From Pseudoxanthomonas sp. Root630 (lineage in GTDB: Bacteria; Pseudomonadota; Gammaproteobacteria; Xanthomonadales; Xanthomonadaceae): a DNA stretch of 64,000 bases. Position 1 is the first letter of the stretch. Each line of letters starts with the position of its first letter. Where the stretch lies: NCBI RefSeq assembly GCF_001427585.1, contig NZ_LMGY01000015.1:149850-213849 (forward strand). The letters are read 5' to 3'. Of this stretch, positions 1 through 7,834 are shown piece after piece. Under the pieces are notes generated by a model that saw nothing but the letters and a program-made list of their open reading frames with translations, did not search any database and was not told where the DNA came from. The position numbers and the translations under genes are program-made.

Positions 1-2
1 TC

Positions 3-86
3 GTCGGCGGCATCGACTTCAACAACCTGACCGGCTTCCTCAACGAGCCGCGCACAGTGGGCGTCGAGTTCAACGCGAAGTTCTGA
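3..86 (+). CDS. C-terminal end of a TonB-dependent receptor (partial)
   Basis: Only the last 27 codons lie in the window; the gene begins upstream of it. The frame reads to a TGA at 84-86 and ends in the residues EPRTVGVEFNAKF. A terminal phenylalanine after alternating polar and hydrophobic residues is the usual last beta-strand of an outer-membrane barrel, and this ending is typical of xanthomonad TonB-dependent receptors. These proteins import siderophores, B12 or plant-derived sugars through the outer membrane. The substrate cannot be told from this fragment. A rho-independent terminator follows. Confidence 0.6.
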   Translation, partial: VGGIDFNNLTGFLNEPRTVGVEFNAKF

Positions 87-104
87 TGCACGCGGCGCCC
101 TTCG

Positions 105-237
105 TGGGAGCGACGTGAGTCGCGAAAGGGCGCCAAGCCATCATCCGGAAGAAGGAAAGGCAGACCAGAACGGTCTGCCTTTTTCTTTTACGGCATCGAC
201 GACGGGCCACATCATCGCGACTTACGTCGCTCCCACA
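105..237. repeat. Inverted pair of GGGAGCGACGT repeats (REPIN-like, copy A)
   Basis: Two copies of a 21-23 base palindromic element face each other. The first is at 105-125 (TGGGAGCGACGTGAGTCGCGA) apart from its last base, and the inverted second is at 215-237. The same element recurs as facing pairs near 32.7, 38.6 and 47.9 kb. Facing pairs of short palindromes are the form known as REPINs, mobilised in trans by RAYT transposases in other gammaproteobacteria. A transcription terminator sits between the two arms here. Confidence 0.75.
158..189 (+). terminator. Rho-independent terminator after the receptor gene
   Basis: A 9-bp stem (AGGCAGACC at 158-166 and GGTCTGCCT at 172-180) with a 5-nt loop is followed by a T-rich run (TTTTCTTTTA). 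It lies 71 bases after the receptor stop codon and is oriented to end that transcript. Confidence 0.85.
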
Positions 238-244
238 GGACGGA

Positions 245-1051
245 TCACGAGGTCGGTGGCTCTCGCGGCGGGCTTTCAACCGCCGGATGGCGGGTAAAAC
301 GCAGCACCACGCCGCGCTGCTCTTCTTCCGCAGGTTCGGGGCGTACCCACAGCATCGGCACCTCGCGCGGGGCGGGCAGTTCGAGTTCGTCGGCGCGCGC
401 GGCGGCTTCCTCTTCCTCGATTTCCCAGCTGTATTTCTTCTTCGGCAGCTCGGGGTCCAGGCGACGGAACAGGAACGCGGCCAGCAGGCCCGCCACGGCG
501 CCGCCCAAATGCGCCTGCCACGAGACGCCGGCCTCGCGCGGCAGCACGGTCAGCACCATGCCGCCGTAGAACAGGAACGCGATCATGCCCGCGGCGATCG
601 CCGCGCGGTCGCGGCGCAGCAGGCCGAGCATGAAGATCATGAACATCAGGCCGTGGGTCAGGCCGCTGGCGCCCAGCGTGTGCGTGCCCGGTTCGGCCAG
701 CAGCCACGGCCCGAGGCCCGCACCCAGCCACACCAGCGGGATCGCCCACAGCGTTGCGCGCGGATACACCGCGCCGGCCAGCGTGCCGAGGATCAGCAGC
801 GCCGACGCATTCGCGGCGATGTGCTCCAGCGAGCCGTGCAGCAGCGGTGCCGTCAGGATGCCGAGCAGGCCGTCCGCCGACCGCGGCGCGATGGTGAAGG
901 CCCGCACGTTGAAGCTGCCCTGCGCCGAGTACACGATGGCCAGCAGCAGCACGAACGCCAGGCTCAGGTTGAGGGCACGGAACAGCCGGCGGCGGTCGTA
1001 GCGCTGCTGGGATTCCGGGTCGAACGCGGGGTCGTCGGGATGCAGGTCCAT
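245..1051 (-). CDS. Rhomboid-family intramembrane serine protease
   Basis: The product is a polytopic inner-membrane protein of 268 residues with the rhomboid features. The motif GASG at 127-130 supplies the catalytic Ser129, and His181 in the WQAHLGG segment of a later helix completes the dyad. The upstream HxxxN element (H77, N81) lines the oxyanion hole in the family. About six hydrophobic segments lie between residues 25 and 195. The last 70 residues form a charged cytoplasmic tail rich in glutamate. The ATG at 1051 begins the recognisable protein; an in-frame ATG at 1099 would add 16 basic residues with no support. Rhomboids cleave transmembrane segments of other proteins; the substrate here is unknown. 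Confidence 0.85.
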   Translation of the reverse strand: MDLHPDDPAFDPESQQRYDRRRLFRALNLSLAFVLLLAIVYSAQGSFNVRAFTIAPRSADGLLGILTAPLLHGSLEHIAANASALLILGTLAGAVYPRATLWAIPLVWLGAGLGPWLLAEPGTHTLGASGLTHGLMFMIFMLGLLRRDRAAIAAGMIAFLFYGGMVLTVLPREAGVSWQAHLGGAVAGLLAAFLFRRLDPELPKKKYSWEIEEEEAAARADELELPAPREVPMLWVRPEPAEEEQRGVVLRFTRHPAVESPPREPPTS

Positions 1052-1142
1052 GGATCCGTTCTGGCGGCGGCGCGGACGAATGCAAGGGCGGGCGCCCATG
1101 GACAGACCATCCCGCGCACGGGATGGTCCGCCAGGACCCGCG

Positions 1143-2102
1143 TCAGGCGGCCGTATCGGCCTTCTGCGGCCGCGCCAGGCTCAGCGCGATGGTGACGCCC
1201 AGGATCGCCGCCACCGTGCCCAGCGCCCACGGCACCGGGATCTTGTAGACGTCGATCAGCAGCATCTTGGTGCCGATGAAGCCCAGCACCACCGCCAGAC
1301 CGTAGGGCAGCAGGTGGAAGCGGTCGGCCATGCCGGCGAGCAGGAAGAACATCGCGCGCAGGCCCAGCACCGCGAACACGTTCGAGGTCAGCACGATGAA
1401 CGGGTCCGAGGTGATCGCGAAGATCGCCGGGATGCTGTCCACCGCGAAGATCACGTCGGTCACGCCGATCAGCACCAGCACCACGAACAGCGGGGTGAAC
1501 CAGCGCACGCCGTTCTCGCGCACGCTCAGCGCCGCGCCGCGGTAACCGTCGGTCAGCTTCAGGTGGTTGCGCATCCAGCGCAGCGCCGGGTTTTTCTCCA
1601 GGTCCGGTTCCTTGCCGGCGGCGAACCACATCTTGATGCCGGTCAGCAGCAGGAACGCGCCGAAGATGTAAAGGAGCCAGTGGAACTTCGCCAGCAGCGC
1701 GGCGCCCGCGAAGATCAGGATGCTGCGCAGGACGATCGCGCCCAGGATGCCGATCACCAGCACGCGCTGGCGCTGCTCCTCCGGCACGGCGAAGTAGGTC
1801 ATCACCATCAGGAAGACGAAGATGTTGTCGACGGCCAGGGCCTTCTCGACCAGGTAGCCGGTGAGGAATTCCAGGCCCACGCGGTTGGCTTCCACCAGTC
1901 CTGCGGTCTCGTTGACGTACCACCACAGGCCGCCGTTGAAGGCTATCGCCAGGGCGATCCAGCCCAGGCTCCACCACATCGCTTCCTTGAACGTCACCTT
2001 GTGCGCGCCGCCATGGCGCATCAGCACCAAGTCGACCAGCAGCGCGAGGACCACCAGGCCGCCGAAGCCGGCCCACAACCAGGGGTTGCCAATCGTTTCC
2101 AT
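1143..2102 (-). CDS. TerC/Alx-family membrane protein, probable Mn2+ exporter
   Basis: The 319-residue protein has eight or nine hydrophobic helices and the TerC hallmark acidic segments: the VDNIFVF stretch near residue 75 and the matching VDSIPAIFAI stretch in the second half. These acidic residues are thought to bind metal. The family (E. coli Alx, Bacillus YkoY) exports manganese and is commonly switched on by the yybP-ykoY Mn2+ riboswitch, which is visible upstream on this strand. That fixes the start at the ATG at 2102 and excludes an in-frame extension to 2243, which would translate the riboswitch. Function in Mn2+ detoxification is inferred from family plus leader. Confidence 0.9.
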   Translation of the reverse strand: METIGNPWLWAGFGGLVVLALLVDLVLMRHGGAHKVTFKEAMWWSLGWIALAIAFNGGLWWYVNETAGLVEANRVGLEFLTGYLVEKALAVDNIFVFLMVMTYFAVPEEQRQRVLVIGILGAIVLRSILIFAGAALLAKFHWLLYIFGAFLLLTGIKMWFAAGKEPDLEKNPALRWMRNHLKLTDGYRGAALSVRENGVRWFTPLFVVLVLIGVTDVIFAVDSIPAIFAITSDPFIVLTSNVFAVLGLRAMFFLLAGMADRFHLLPYGLAVVLGFIGTKMLLIDVYKIPVPWALGTVAAILGVTIALSLARPQKADTAA

Positions 2103-2175
2103 CGAGATTCCCGAAAAAAGTGGAGGACGACCGCGGGCGCGGACATCTCGGGAACCGGGGAAACGGGGATCCAGG

Positions 2176-2292
2176 GACATGCCTTCGCCATCGCGGCGAA
2201 GGTCTCGCTCACAGCCCGGTGGGCTGCCGTGGGACCGGAGCATCGCTGCTCGAAATGACGGCCGGCACGTTGGGAGCTACTCCCCTTCAGGC
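2176..2292 (-). promoter_or_regulatory. yybP-ykoY manganese riboswitch upstream of terC
   Basis: Reading the minus strand from 2292, the leader begins with AAGGGGAGTAGC, the conserved 5' element of the yybP-ykoY class. About 75 nt later comes GGCTGTGAGCGAGACCTTCG, which carries the conserved CTGTGAG and GAGACCTT loop. A strong hairpin follows (CTTCGCC, short loop, GGCGAAG; about 2183-2203). These two conserved loops form the Mn2+ site in known members. The element ends about 75 nt before the terC start, and a sigma70-type promoter begins the transcript immediately upstream. Confidence 0.88.
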
Positions 2293-2296
2293 GGGA

Positions 2297-2325
2297 ATTG
2301 TCCGGATGGCGCGCGGTCGGGTCAA
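2297..2325 (-). promoter_or_regulatory. Promoter for the riboswitch-terC transcript
   Basis: On the minus strand TTGACC (2325-2320) is followed after exactly 17 bases by GACAAT (2302-2297). This places the transcription start near 2290, just at the 5' edge of the riboswitch. The promoter lies 14 bases from the start codon of the divergent methyltransferase gene, so the two genes share the same short intergenic DNA. Confidence 0.6.
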
Positions 2326-2338
2326 CCGCGAAGGTAAA

Positions 2339-3517
2339 ATGTCGTTCATGAACACGCCCAACCCGACCGTACGCCTGAAGAACGCCTGGCGTTCCAGCCA
2401 CCCGTGGATCTTCCAGAAACTGGTCGAGAAGCCTGTCGCCAAGCCCAAGTCCGGCACCCTCGTCGAGGTGGTCGGGGTGGACGGGGAGTGGATCGGCCGC
2501 GGCTTCTACAACGGCCATTCGCGCATCGCCGTGCGCATCCTGGAAACGCACCCGGACATCCCGGTGGATGCCGGCTGGTTCTCGCGCAAGATCGCCGACG
2601 CGGTCTCGCTGCGTCGCGACGTGCTGAAGCTGGACGCCATCAGCGATGCCTGGCGCGTGGTGCACAGCGAAGGCGACGGTCTGTCGGGCCTGGTCGTGGA
2701 CCGCTACGGCGACCTGATCGTCGTCGAGTTCTTCGCTGCCGGCATGTTCCGCCATCGCGAATGGATCTACGAGGCGTTGCGCGAGCAGTTCCCCGGTTGC
2801 CGCTTCCACAGCTTCGCCGACGAGCACGTGCAGAAGCAGGAGAGCTTCGACTTCCACGGCAACACGACCACCGAAGCGGCCGTCATCAGCGAGTACGGGG
2901 TGAAGTTCCGCGCCGATCCGGCGGGTGCGCACAAGACCGGTTTCTTCGCCGACCAGCGCGAGAACCGCGAGTGGCTGAGCCAGCAGGTGGACGGCAAGAC
3001 CGTGCTGGACCTGTGCTGCAACACCGGCGGCTTCGCGGTGTACGCCGCGGCGCGCGGTGCGAGCGAGGTCGTCGGCGTGGACATCGACCAGGACGTCATC
3101 CAGATCGCCAAGGGCAACGCGAAGCTCAACAACGTGCGGCCGAAGTTCGTGCAGGCCGACATCTTCCCGTACCTGCGCGATGCGGCGAACCGCGGCGAAC
3201 AGTACGACGTGGTGATCCTGGACCCGGCGAAGATGACGCGCGACCGCGAGCAGGTGATCGCGGCGCTGAAGAAGTACCTCGACATGAACAAGCTCGCCCT
3301 GGGCGTGGTGAAGCCCGGTGGCCTGTTCGCCACGTTCTCGTGCACCGGCCTGGTCAGCGAGGAGCAGTTCCTCGACATGCTGCGCCGTGCCGCGTACTTC
3401 TCCGGCCGCACCATCCAGATCCTCAAGGTCGCCGGTGCCGGCCCCGACCACCCGTTCATGGCGCACGTGCAGGAATCGCGCTACCTGAAGGCCGTGTTCT
3501 GCCGCGTGGTGGATTGA
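2339..3517 (+). CDS. Class I SAM-dependent rRNA methyltransferase, RlmI-like
   Basis: The 392-residue protein has the RlmI layout: an N-terminal PUA RNA-binding domain (about residues 1-75), a linker domain, and a C-terminal Rossmann methyltransferase. Motif I is LDLCCNTGGFAVYAA near residue 223; an acidic VVGVDID segment binds SAM ribose. The motif IV segment reads ILDPAKM, whereas E. coli RlmI has DPPKF, so the exact base modified (m5C1962 of 23S rRNA in E. coli) is uncertain. The start at 2339 has AAGG 4 nt upstream; a second ATG at 2348 is possible. A long upstream extension in frame runs antisense to the terC riboswitch and is rejected. Confidence 0.85.
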   Translation: MSFMNTPNPTVRLKNAWRSSHPWIFQKLVEKPVAKPKSGTLVEVVGVDGEWIGRGFYNGHSRIAVRILETHPDIPVDAGWFSRKIADAVSLRRDVLKLDAISDAWRVVHSEGDGLSGLVVDRYGDLIVVEFFAAGMFRHREWIYEALREQFPGCRFHSFADEHVQKQESFDFHGNTTTEAAVISEYGVKFRADPAGAHKTGFFADQRENREWLSQQVDGKTVLDLCCNTGGFAVYAAARGASEVVGVDIDQDVIQIAKGNAKLNNVRPKFVQADIFPYLRDAANRGEQYDVVILDPAKMTRDREQVIAALKKYLDMNKLALGVVKPGGLFATFSCTGLVSEEQFLDMLRRAAYFSGRTIQILKVAGAGPDHPFMAHVQESRYLKAVFCRVVD

Positions 3518-3545
3518 GCCGGAAGGGCGTTCCTCCACGGACACG

Positions 3546-3574
3546 AAAAAGGCGGGCCGAAGCCCGCCTTTTTG
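3546..3574. terminator. Bidirectional terminator between the methyltransferase gene and fabV
   Basis: AAAAAGGCGGGC, a CGAA tetraloop and GCCCGCCTTTTTG form a near-perfect stem with A and T tracts on either side. It serves both converging transcripts. Confidence 0.9.
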
Positions 3575-3592
3575 ATACGCCACGCACGGCGA

Positions 3593-4810
3593 TCAGCCCT
3601 CCGGCGACAGCTCGATGCAGTCGAACTGCACGTCCGGGTTCACGTCGGCGTCGTAGTCGACGTCATCGCGTTCGAAGCCGAACAGCTTCAGGAACTCGTG
3701 CTTGTAGTTGGCGTAGTCGGTCAGCAGGAACAGGTTCTCGCTGGTGACCTGCGGCCACAGCGCCTTGGCCTGCGCCTGCACTTCGGACTTCAGTTCCCAG
3801 TCGTCCAGGCGCAGGCGGTTCTCGTCGTCGGTCGCGGCCGGGGCACCGTCGGTGCGGTACATGCGGTCGCGGAACAGGCGGTCCAGTTGCTCGATGGTGC
3901 CTTCGTGCAGGCCCAGTTCCTTCATCACCTTGAACACGATGCTGATGTAGAGCGGCATCACCGGGATCGCGGAGCTGGCCTGCGTCACCACCGATTTCAG
4001 CACCGCCACGTTCGCGGTGCCGCCGGTCTTCTGCAGGCGCGCGTCCAGCCGCTGCGCGGTCTCGTCCAGGTCCACCTTCGCGCGGCCCAGCGCACCGTGC
4101 CAGTAGATCGGCCAGGTGATGTCGGTGCCGATGTAGCTGAAGGCCACCGTGCGCGCGCCGTCGGCCAGTGCGCCGGCCTTGTCGAGCGCATCGATCCACA
4201 GTTCCCAGTCCTGTCCGCCCATCACGGTGACCGTGTCGGCGATTTCCTGCTCGGTGGCCGGCTCGATGGTGGCCTGGACGATGGCGTCCTTGTTCGTGTC
4301 GATGGCGGTGGACGTGTACGGCGCGCCGATCGGCTTCAGTGCCGAGCGCTTCACTTCGCCGGTGCCCGGCAGCTTGCGCACCGGCGAGGCCAGCGAATAG
4401 ATGACCAGGTCGACCTGGCCGCCCATCTCGGTCTTGATCAGTTCGATGACCTTCGCGCGCGCCTCGTCCGAGAACGCATCGCCGTTGATCGAACGGCTGT
4501 AGAGGCCGGCGTCCTTGGCCGCCTTGTCGAACGCGGCCGAGTTGTACCAGCCCGCAGTGCCAGCCTTCTTCTCGTTGCCGGGCTTCTCGAAGAACACGCC
4601 CAGCGTGTCCGCGCCGAAGCCGAACGCCGCGCTGATGCGCGCGGCCAGGCCATAGCCGCTGGAGGCGCCGATCACCAGCACCTTCTTCGGCCCGTCGCTG
4701 CGCACGCCTTGCGCGCGGGTCGCGGCGATCTGGTCGCGCACGTTGAGCGCGCAGCCGAGCGGATGGGTGGTGGTGCAGATGAAGCCGCGGACTTTGGGAT
4801 GGATGATCAA
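3593..4810 (-). CDS. fabV: Enoyl-ACP reductase FabV
   Basis: FabV performs the last, NADH-dependent reduction of each fatty-acid elongation cycle, turning trans-2-enoyl-ACP into acyl-ACP; it is resistant to triclosan. The protein starts at the family-typical [19 protein letters not shown], has the NAD-binding GASSGYGLA loop, and the Tyr-x8-Lys catalytic pair (Y and K in [10 protein letters not shown]). Counting from a TTG codon at 4810 gives Tyr236 and Lys245, the numbering I recall for the Xanthomonas oryzae enzyme. An upstream ATG at 4846 would add 12 residues not seen in relatives; neither start has a clear Shine-Dalgarno. It is not in an operon; a terminator follows. Confidence 0.93.
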   Translation of the reverse strand: MIIHPKVRGFICTTTHPLGCALNVRDQIAATRAQGVRSDGPKKVLVIGASSGYGLAARISAAFGFGADTLGVFFEKPGNEKKAGTAGWYNSAAFDKAAKDAGLYSRSINGDAFSDEARAKVIELIKTEMGGQVDLVIYSLASPVRKLPGTGEVKRSALKPIGAPYTSTAIDTNKDAIVQATIEPATEQEIADTVTVMGGQDWELWIDALDKAGALADGARTVAFSYIGTDITWPIYWHGALGRAKVDLDETAQRLDARLQKTGGTANVAVLKSVVTQASSAIPVMPLYISIVFKVMKELGLHEGTIEQLDRLFRDRMYRTDGAPAATDDENRLRLDDWELKSEVQAQAKALWPQVTSENLFLLTDYANYKHEFLKLFGFERDDVDYDADVNPDVQFDCIELSPEG

Positions 4811-4933
4811 CGTCGTAACCCGGGGGATGGTGTGCCTGCGCGGCATCTTAGTGCTACCGCAAGGTTTAATGAAGTTCTACGCCACACGCATGCGTATGTG
4901 GTCGTTCAACCGCACGGGAAGTTGGTTTCCGGT

Positions 4934-5413
4934 TCAGTCGGGACGGGTGGTGCAGTCAAGGAACTTGGAACCGGACGTCGGCAAGTCGATGTATTCGCAG
5001 GACTGCCTAGTCCCTAGGTCTTCGAGCACGAGGCCTACAGCCCTTCGATCCTCGCTGTAGCGATGATTCAAGCCGTATGTGTGGCCGGCTTCTACCGTAA
5101 AGCGGAAATCGCTGATCCGCGCGCTTGAAGTAAGAAAAGGATTCTGTCCGCGCTCCAGCGCGAGCTCGGCGTCGAGGGTGTATGTTCCGGGGGCGAGACT
5201 AAAGCTTGACAGTGCAGGTCGAAGACGCTTTCCGTTGATTCTAGTGATGCGGATGATCACAAGGTCAGAGTTGACGGTCCACACACCCGCCACCGCATCG
5301 GGATCCGGGTTCGTGGAAATGAACTGCTCTCCGCGATTTGGATTGCCTTTGGCCAACGACCCAGATGCCATGGCAAGCAGCATGAAAAGAATTGCCACCG
5401 CGATCTTCGTCAC
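4934..5413 (-). CDS. Small secreted protein of unknown function, translationally coupled to the permease
   Basis: I do not recognise this 159-residue protein. It starts with GTG at 5413, overlapping the permease stop codon in a GTGA arrangement, so it is probably made by re-initiation. An N-terminal signal peptide (KIAVAILFMLLAMASGSLAKG) is followed by a domain that looks all-beta, with segments such as RITRINGKRLRPALSSFSL and FRFTVEAGHTYGLNHRY resembling a carbohydrate- or adhesin-like sandwich. Two cysteines near the C terminus (CEYIDL and LDCTTRPD) could form a disulfide. Its base composition and codon use are clearly less GC-rich than its neighbours, suggesting recent acquisition or weak codon selection. 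Confidence 0.6.
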   Translation of the reverse strand: MTKIAVAILFMLLAMASGSLAKGNPNRGEQFISTNPDPDAVAGVWTVNSDLVIIRITRINGKRLRPALSSFSLAPGTYTLDAELALERGQNPFLTSSARISDFRFTVEAGHTYGLNHRYSEDRRAVGLVLEDLGTRQSCEYIDLPTSGSKFLDCTTRPD

Positions 5414-6846
5414 GCATCGCCGCCTTTCGCCAGCATGCTGTTGCGGCGGCTGTAGGCCAGGTAGACGACGATGCCGACCGCGTTCCACACCAGGAACCAC
5501 AGCTGCGTGCGATGCGGCAGGCTCCAGAACAGGTACAGGCAACCGAAGATCGCCACCGGGCCGACCACCCAGGCCAGCGGCGTGCGGAAGACGCGCGGAC
5601 GGTCTGGTTCCCGCTTGCGCAGCACCAGCAGGCACACGCCCACGGCAACGAACGCCGCCAGCGTGCCGGCGTTGGCGAGCGCGGCGATTTCGTCCAGCCG
5701 GGCCACGCCGGCCAACGCCGCCACGAGGATGGCGGTGAACACGGTGATCGCCACCGGGGTGCCGGTACGCGGGTTGACCTTGGACAGGCCGCGCGGCAGC
5801 AGGCCGTCGCGCGACATCACGAAGAAGATGCGGCTCTGCCCGTAGAAGAACGCCAGCAGCACGGTCGGCAACGCGATGATCGCCACGACGCCGATCACCA
5901 GCGCGGCCGTGCCGTGCCCCAACTCGCGCATGATCAGCGCCAGCGGCTCGGCGCTCTGGCCGAACACGGTGTAGCTCAGCGCGCCGACGGCGGCCACCGC
6001 GACCACCAGGTAGATCAGCGTGCAGCCGACCATCGAGCCGATGATGCCGATCGACAGGTCGCGGCCGGGATTCTTGGTCTCCTCGGCCGCGGTGGAAATC
6101 GCATCGAATCCGTAGAAGGCGAAGAAGATGATCGCCGCCGCCGCCATCACGCCGCGCTCGACACCGTCGGGTCCGATCGATTTCGGGAAGCCATACGGCA
6201 TGAACGGCTGCAGGTTGTCCGCATTGAACGCCGGCAGCGCGACCGCGATGAACACCGCCAGCGCGATCAGCTTGAATACCACCAGGATCGCGTTGAGCGT
6301 GGCGCTTTCGCGTGTGCCGGCGATCAGCATGCCCGCGACGAGGAAGGTGATGACGATGGCGGGCAGGTTCAGCACGCCGCCGGCGTGTGGACCGGCGGAC
6401 AGCGCGGCGGGCAAGGTGACGTTCCAGCCGAAACTCTGTTGCACCCATTCCAGGAAGCCGACGAAGTAGCCCGACCACCCCACCGCGACCGTGCTGACGA
6501 CCAGCGAGTACTCGAGGATCAGGCTCCAGCCCACGATCCAGGCGATGGCTTCGCCCAGCACGCCATAGCTGTACGTATACGCGCTGCCGGCGGCCGGCAT
6601 CATCGTGGACAGTTCGGCGTAAGCCAGCGCGGCACAGGCGCAGACCACGCCGGCCACGACGAAGGAGATCAGCACCGCGGGGCCGGCCTTCTCGGCACCC
6701 ACGCCGATCAGCGTGTAGATGCCGGTGCCGACGATGGCGCCGATGCCCAGCGCCACCAGGTGCGGCCAGCTCAGCGTGGGCACCAGCCGGCGGCCTTCTT
6801 CGTGCTCGGTGATCCGGTCGATGGATTTACGCCGTAGCCAGCTCAT
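5410..6846 (-). CDS. APC-family amino-acid permease (cationic amino-acid transporter type)
   Basis: This 478-residue inner-membrane protein has about 12 hydrophobic segments and the APC signature near the N terminus, GIGAIVGTGIYTLIG, which forms the unwound substrate-binding stretch of helix 1. The YAELSTMMPAAGSAYTY segment and FYGFDAISTAAEETKNP are typical of the CAT/YfnA branch. It probably imports an amino acid by proton symport; the substrate cannot be assigned. The start at 6846 opens with a basic cytoplasmic tail (MSWLRRKSIDRITEHEEGRR), as in relatives. The small secreted gene overlaps its stop codon. Confidence 0.9.
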   Translation of the reverse strand: MSWLRRKSIDRITEHEEGRRLVPTLSWPHLVALGIGAIVGTGIYTLIGVGAEKAGPAVLISFVVAGVVCACAALAYAELSTMMPAAGSAYTYSYGVLGEAIAWIVGWSLILEYSLVVSTVAVGWSGYFVGFLEWVQQSFGWNVTLPAALSAGPHAGGVLNLPAIVITFLVAGMLIAGTRESATLNAILVVFKLIALAVFIAVALPAFNADNLQPFMPYGFPKSIGPDGVERGVMAAAAIIFFAFYGFDAISTAAEETKNPGRDLSIGIIGSMVGCTLIYLVVAVAAVGALSYTVFGQSAEPLALIMRELGHGTAALVIGVVAIIALPTVLLAFFYGQSRIFFVMSRDGLLPRGLSKVNPRTGTPVAITVFTAILVAALAGVARLDEIAALANAGTLAAFVAVGVCLLVLRKREPDRPRVFRTPLAWVVGPVAIFGCLYLFWSLPHRTQLWFLVWNAVGIVVYLAYSRRNSMLAKGGDA

Positions 6847-7019
6847 GGAAACTCCTCGAATGCGTCAATGGGGCGGTATGCCGACCGCGGGCCGGCATGG
6901 ATAAGGTGAGGGGGCATGACCCGCGGGCGCATCCCCGCCCCGGGGCCGCCAGCAGCCTATGCGCGCACGGCGTGGCTGGCAATCGGCGGTGCACCACGCG
7001 GCGTGCCGCGCGGGACGGT

Positions 7020-7685
7020 TCAGAGATACGAAGGCCGCGCCGGATCGAACACCAGCGGGTAGCGGTGCACGTCCAGCAGGTCGAGGAACACATCCAGCCC
7101 TTCGTCCGAGCGGACGAGGTCGTACTCCGCGTCGGAGACCAGGTGGACCACCAGCGGCTCCACGCCCTGGCCATGCAGGTGCAGGTTGTCGAACAGATGG
7201 CGGTCGGCCGCCACGACGGGAGGCAGCAGCAGGAAGGTCGAGAACGGGGAGCCCGCCATGGGCGGTTCCGGCAGCGGCACGGTGTGGCCGTAGCCCAGCC
7301 AGCTGTCTTCGGCGAACGGCAGCTTGGACAGCCAGCGCAGCTGTTCGATGAAGGACGGGTGCGGTGCGCGCACGTACCAGAACAGTTCGCGCGCGGCGGA
7401 TTCGTCGCCGTCGTAGCCGTCGGGCATCGGCATCAGCCGGTCGCTCATCCCGCTGGTGACCAGCACGTAGCCTTCGTCGTCGCCGTCCACGCAGGCCTCG
7501 ACGAAGGTGCGCGCGTACACGTGCACGTCCACCCGGTGCCGCCGGTCGCTGTCGCGATCGATGCGTTCGGGCTCGCCGAGCGCCGCCAGCAGGGCGGCTT
7601 CACGCGCCGCCGCGAGGGCAGGCACGGGATCGGGCGCGGCGCCCATCAGTGTGCGGAGGCGTTGCAGCAAGCCGGCTTTCCCCAA
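7020..7685 (-). CDS. Suppressor-of-fused (SUFU) domain protein
   Basis: The 221-residue protein matches the bacterial SUFU-domain family. Characteristic segments are YVLVTSGMSDRLM around residue 75, LFWYVRAPHPSFIEQLRWL, and the LLLPPVV stretch about residue 153. In bacteria this domain occurs alone or as an immunity protein in polymorphic toxin loci; no toxin gene is adjacent here, so a housekeeping or orphan-immunity role is equally possible. The first 35 residues are a basic then alanine-rich leader without membrane character. It stands alone, divergent from rmuC. Confidence 0.75.
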   Translation of the reverse strand: MGKAGLLQRLRTLMGAAPDPVPALAAAREAALLAALGEPERIDRDSDRRHRVDVHVYARTFVEACVDGDDEGYVLVTSGMSDRLMPMPDGYDGDESAARELFWYVRAPHPSFIEQLRWLSKLPFAEDSWLGYGHTVPLPEPPMAGSPFSTFLLLPPVVAADRHLFDNLHLHGQGVEPLVVHLVSDAEYDLVRSDEGLDVFLDLLDVHRYPLVFDPARPSYL

Positions 7686-7834
7686 GCGGTCGGTGCGCCG
7701 CGACTGTGCGCCGGCCCTTCCGGGGGGTCAAGCCACGTATCCGCATCCCGTGACGCGGCGCGCGCTTCCCGTGCGAGGCGGTTCGCGCTGCGCCTCCGCT
7801 CAGGCGGTGAGACGCCAGCGGCTACACTGTGGGA

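Noticed and set aside
2103-2243. 47-codon extension of TerC
   Set aside because: It would translate through the Mn2+ riboswitch aptamer.
5392-6837. 481-residue plus-strand frame opposite the permease
   Set aside because: H-, R- and Q-rich shadow of a membrane protein with no motif.
7020-7685. SUFU protein as an immunity gene of a polymorphic toxin
   Set aside because: No toxin, Rhs or secretion gene lies nearby, so only the domain is claimed.
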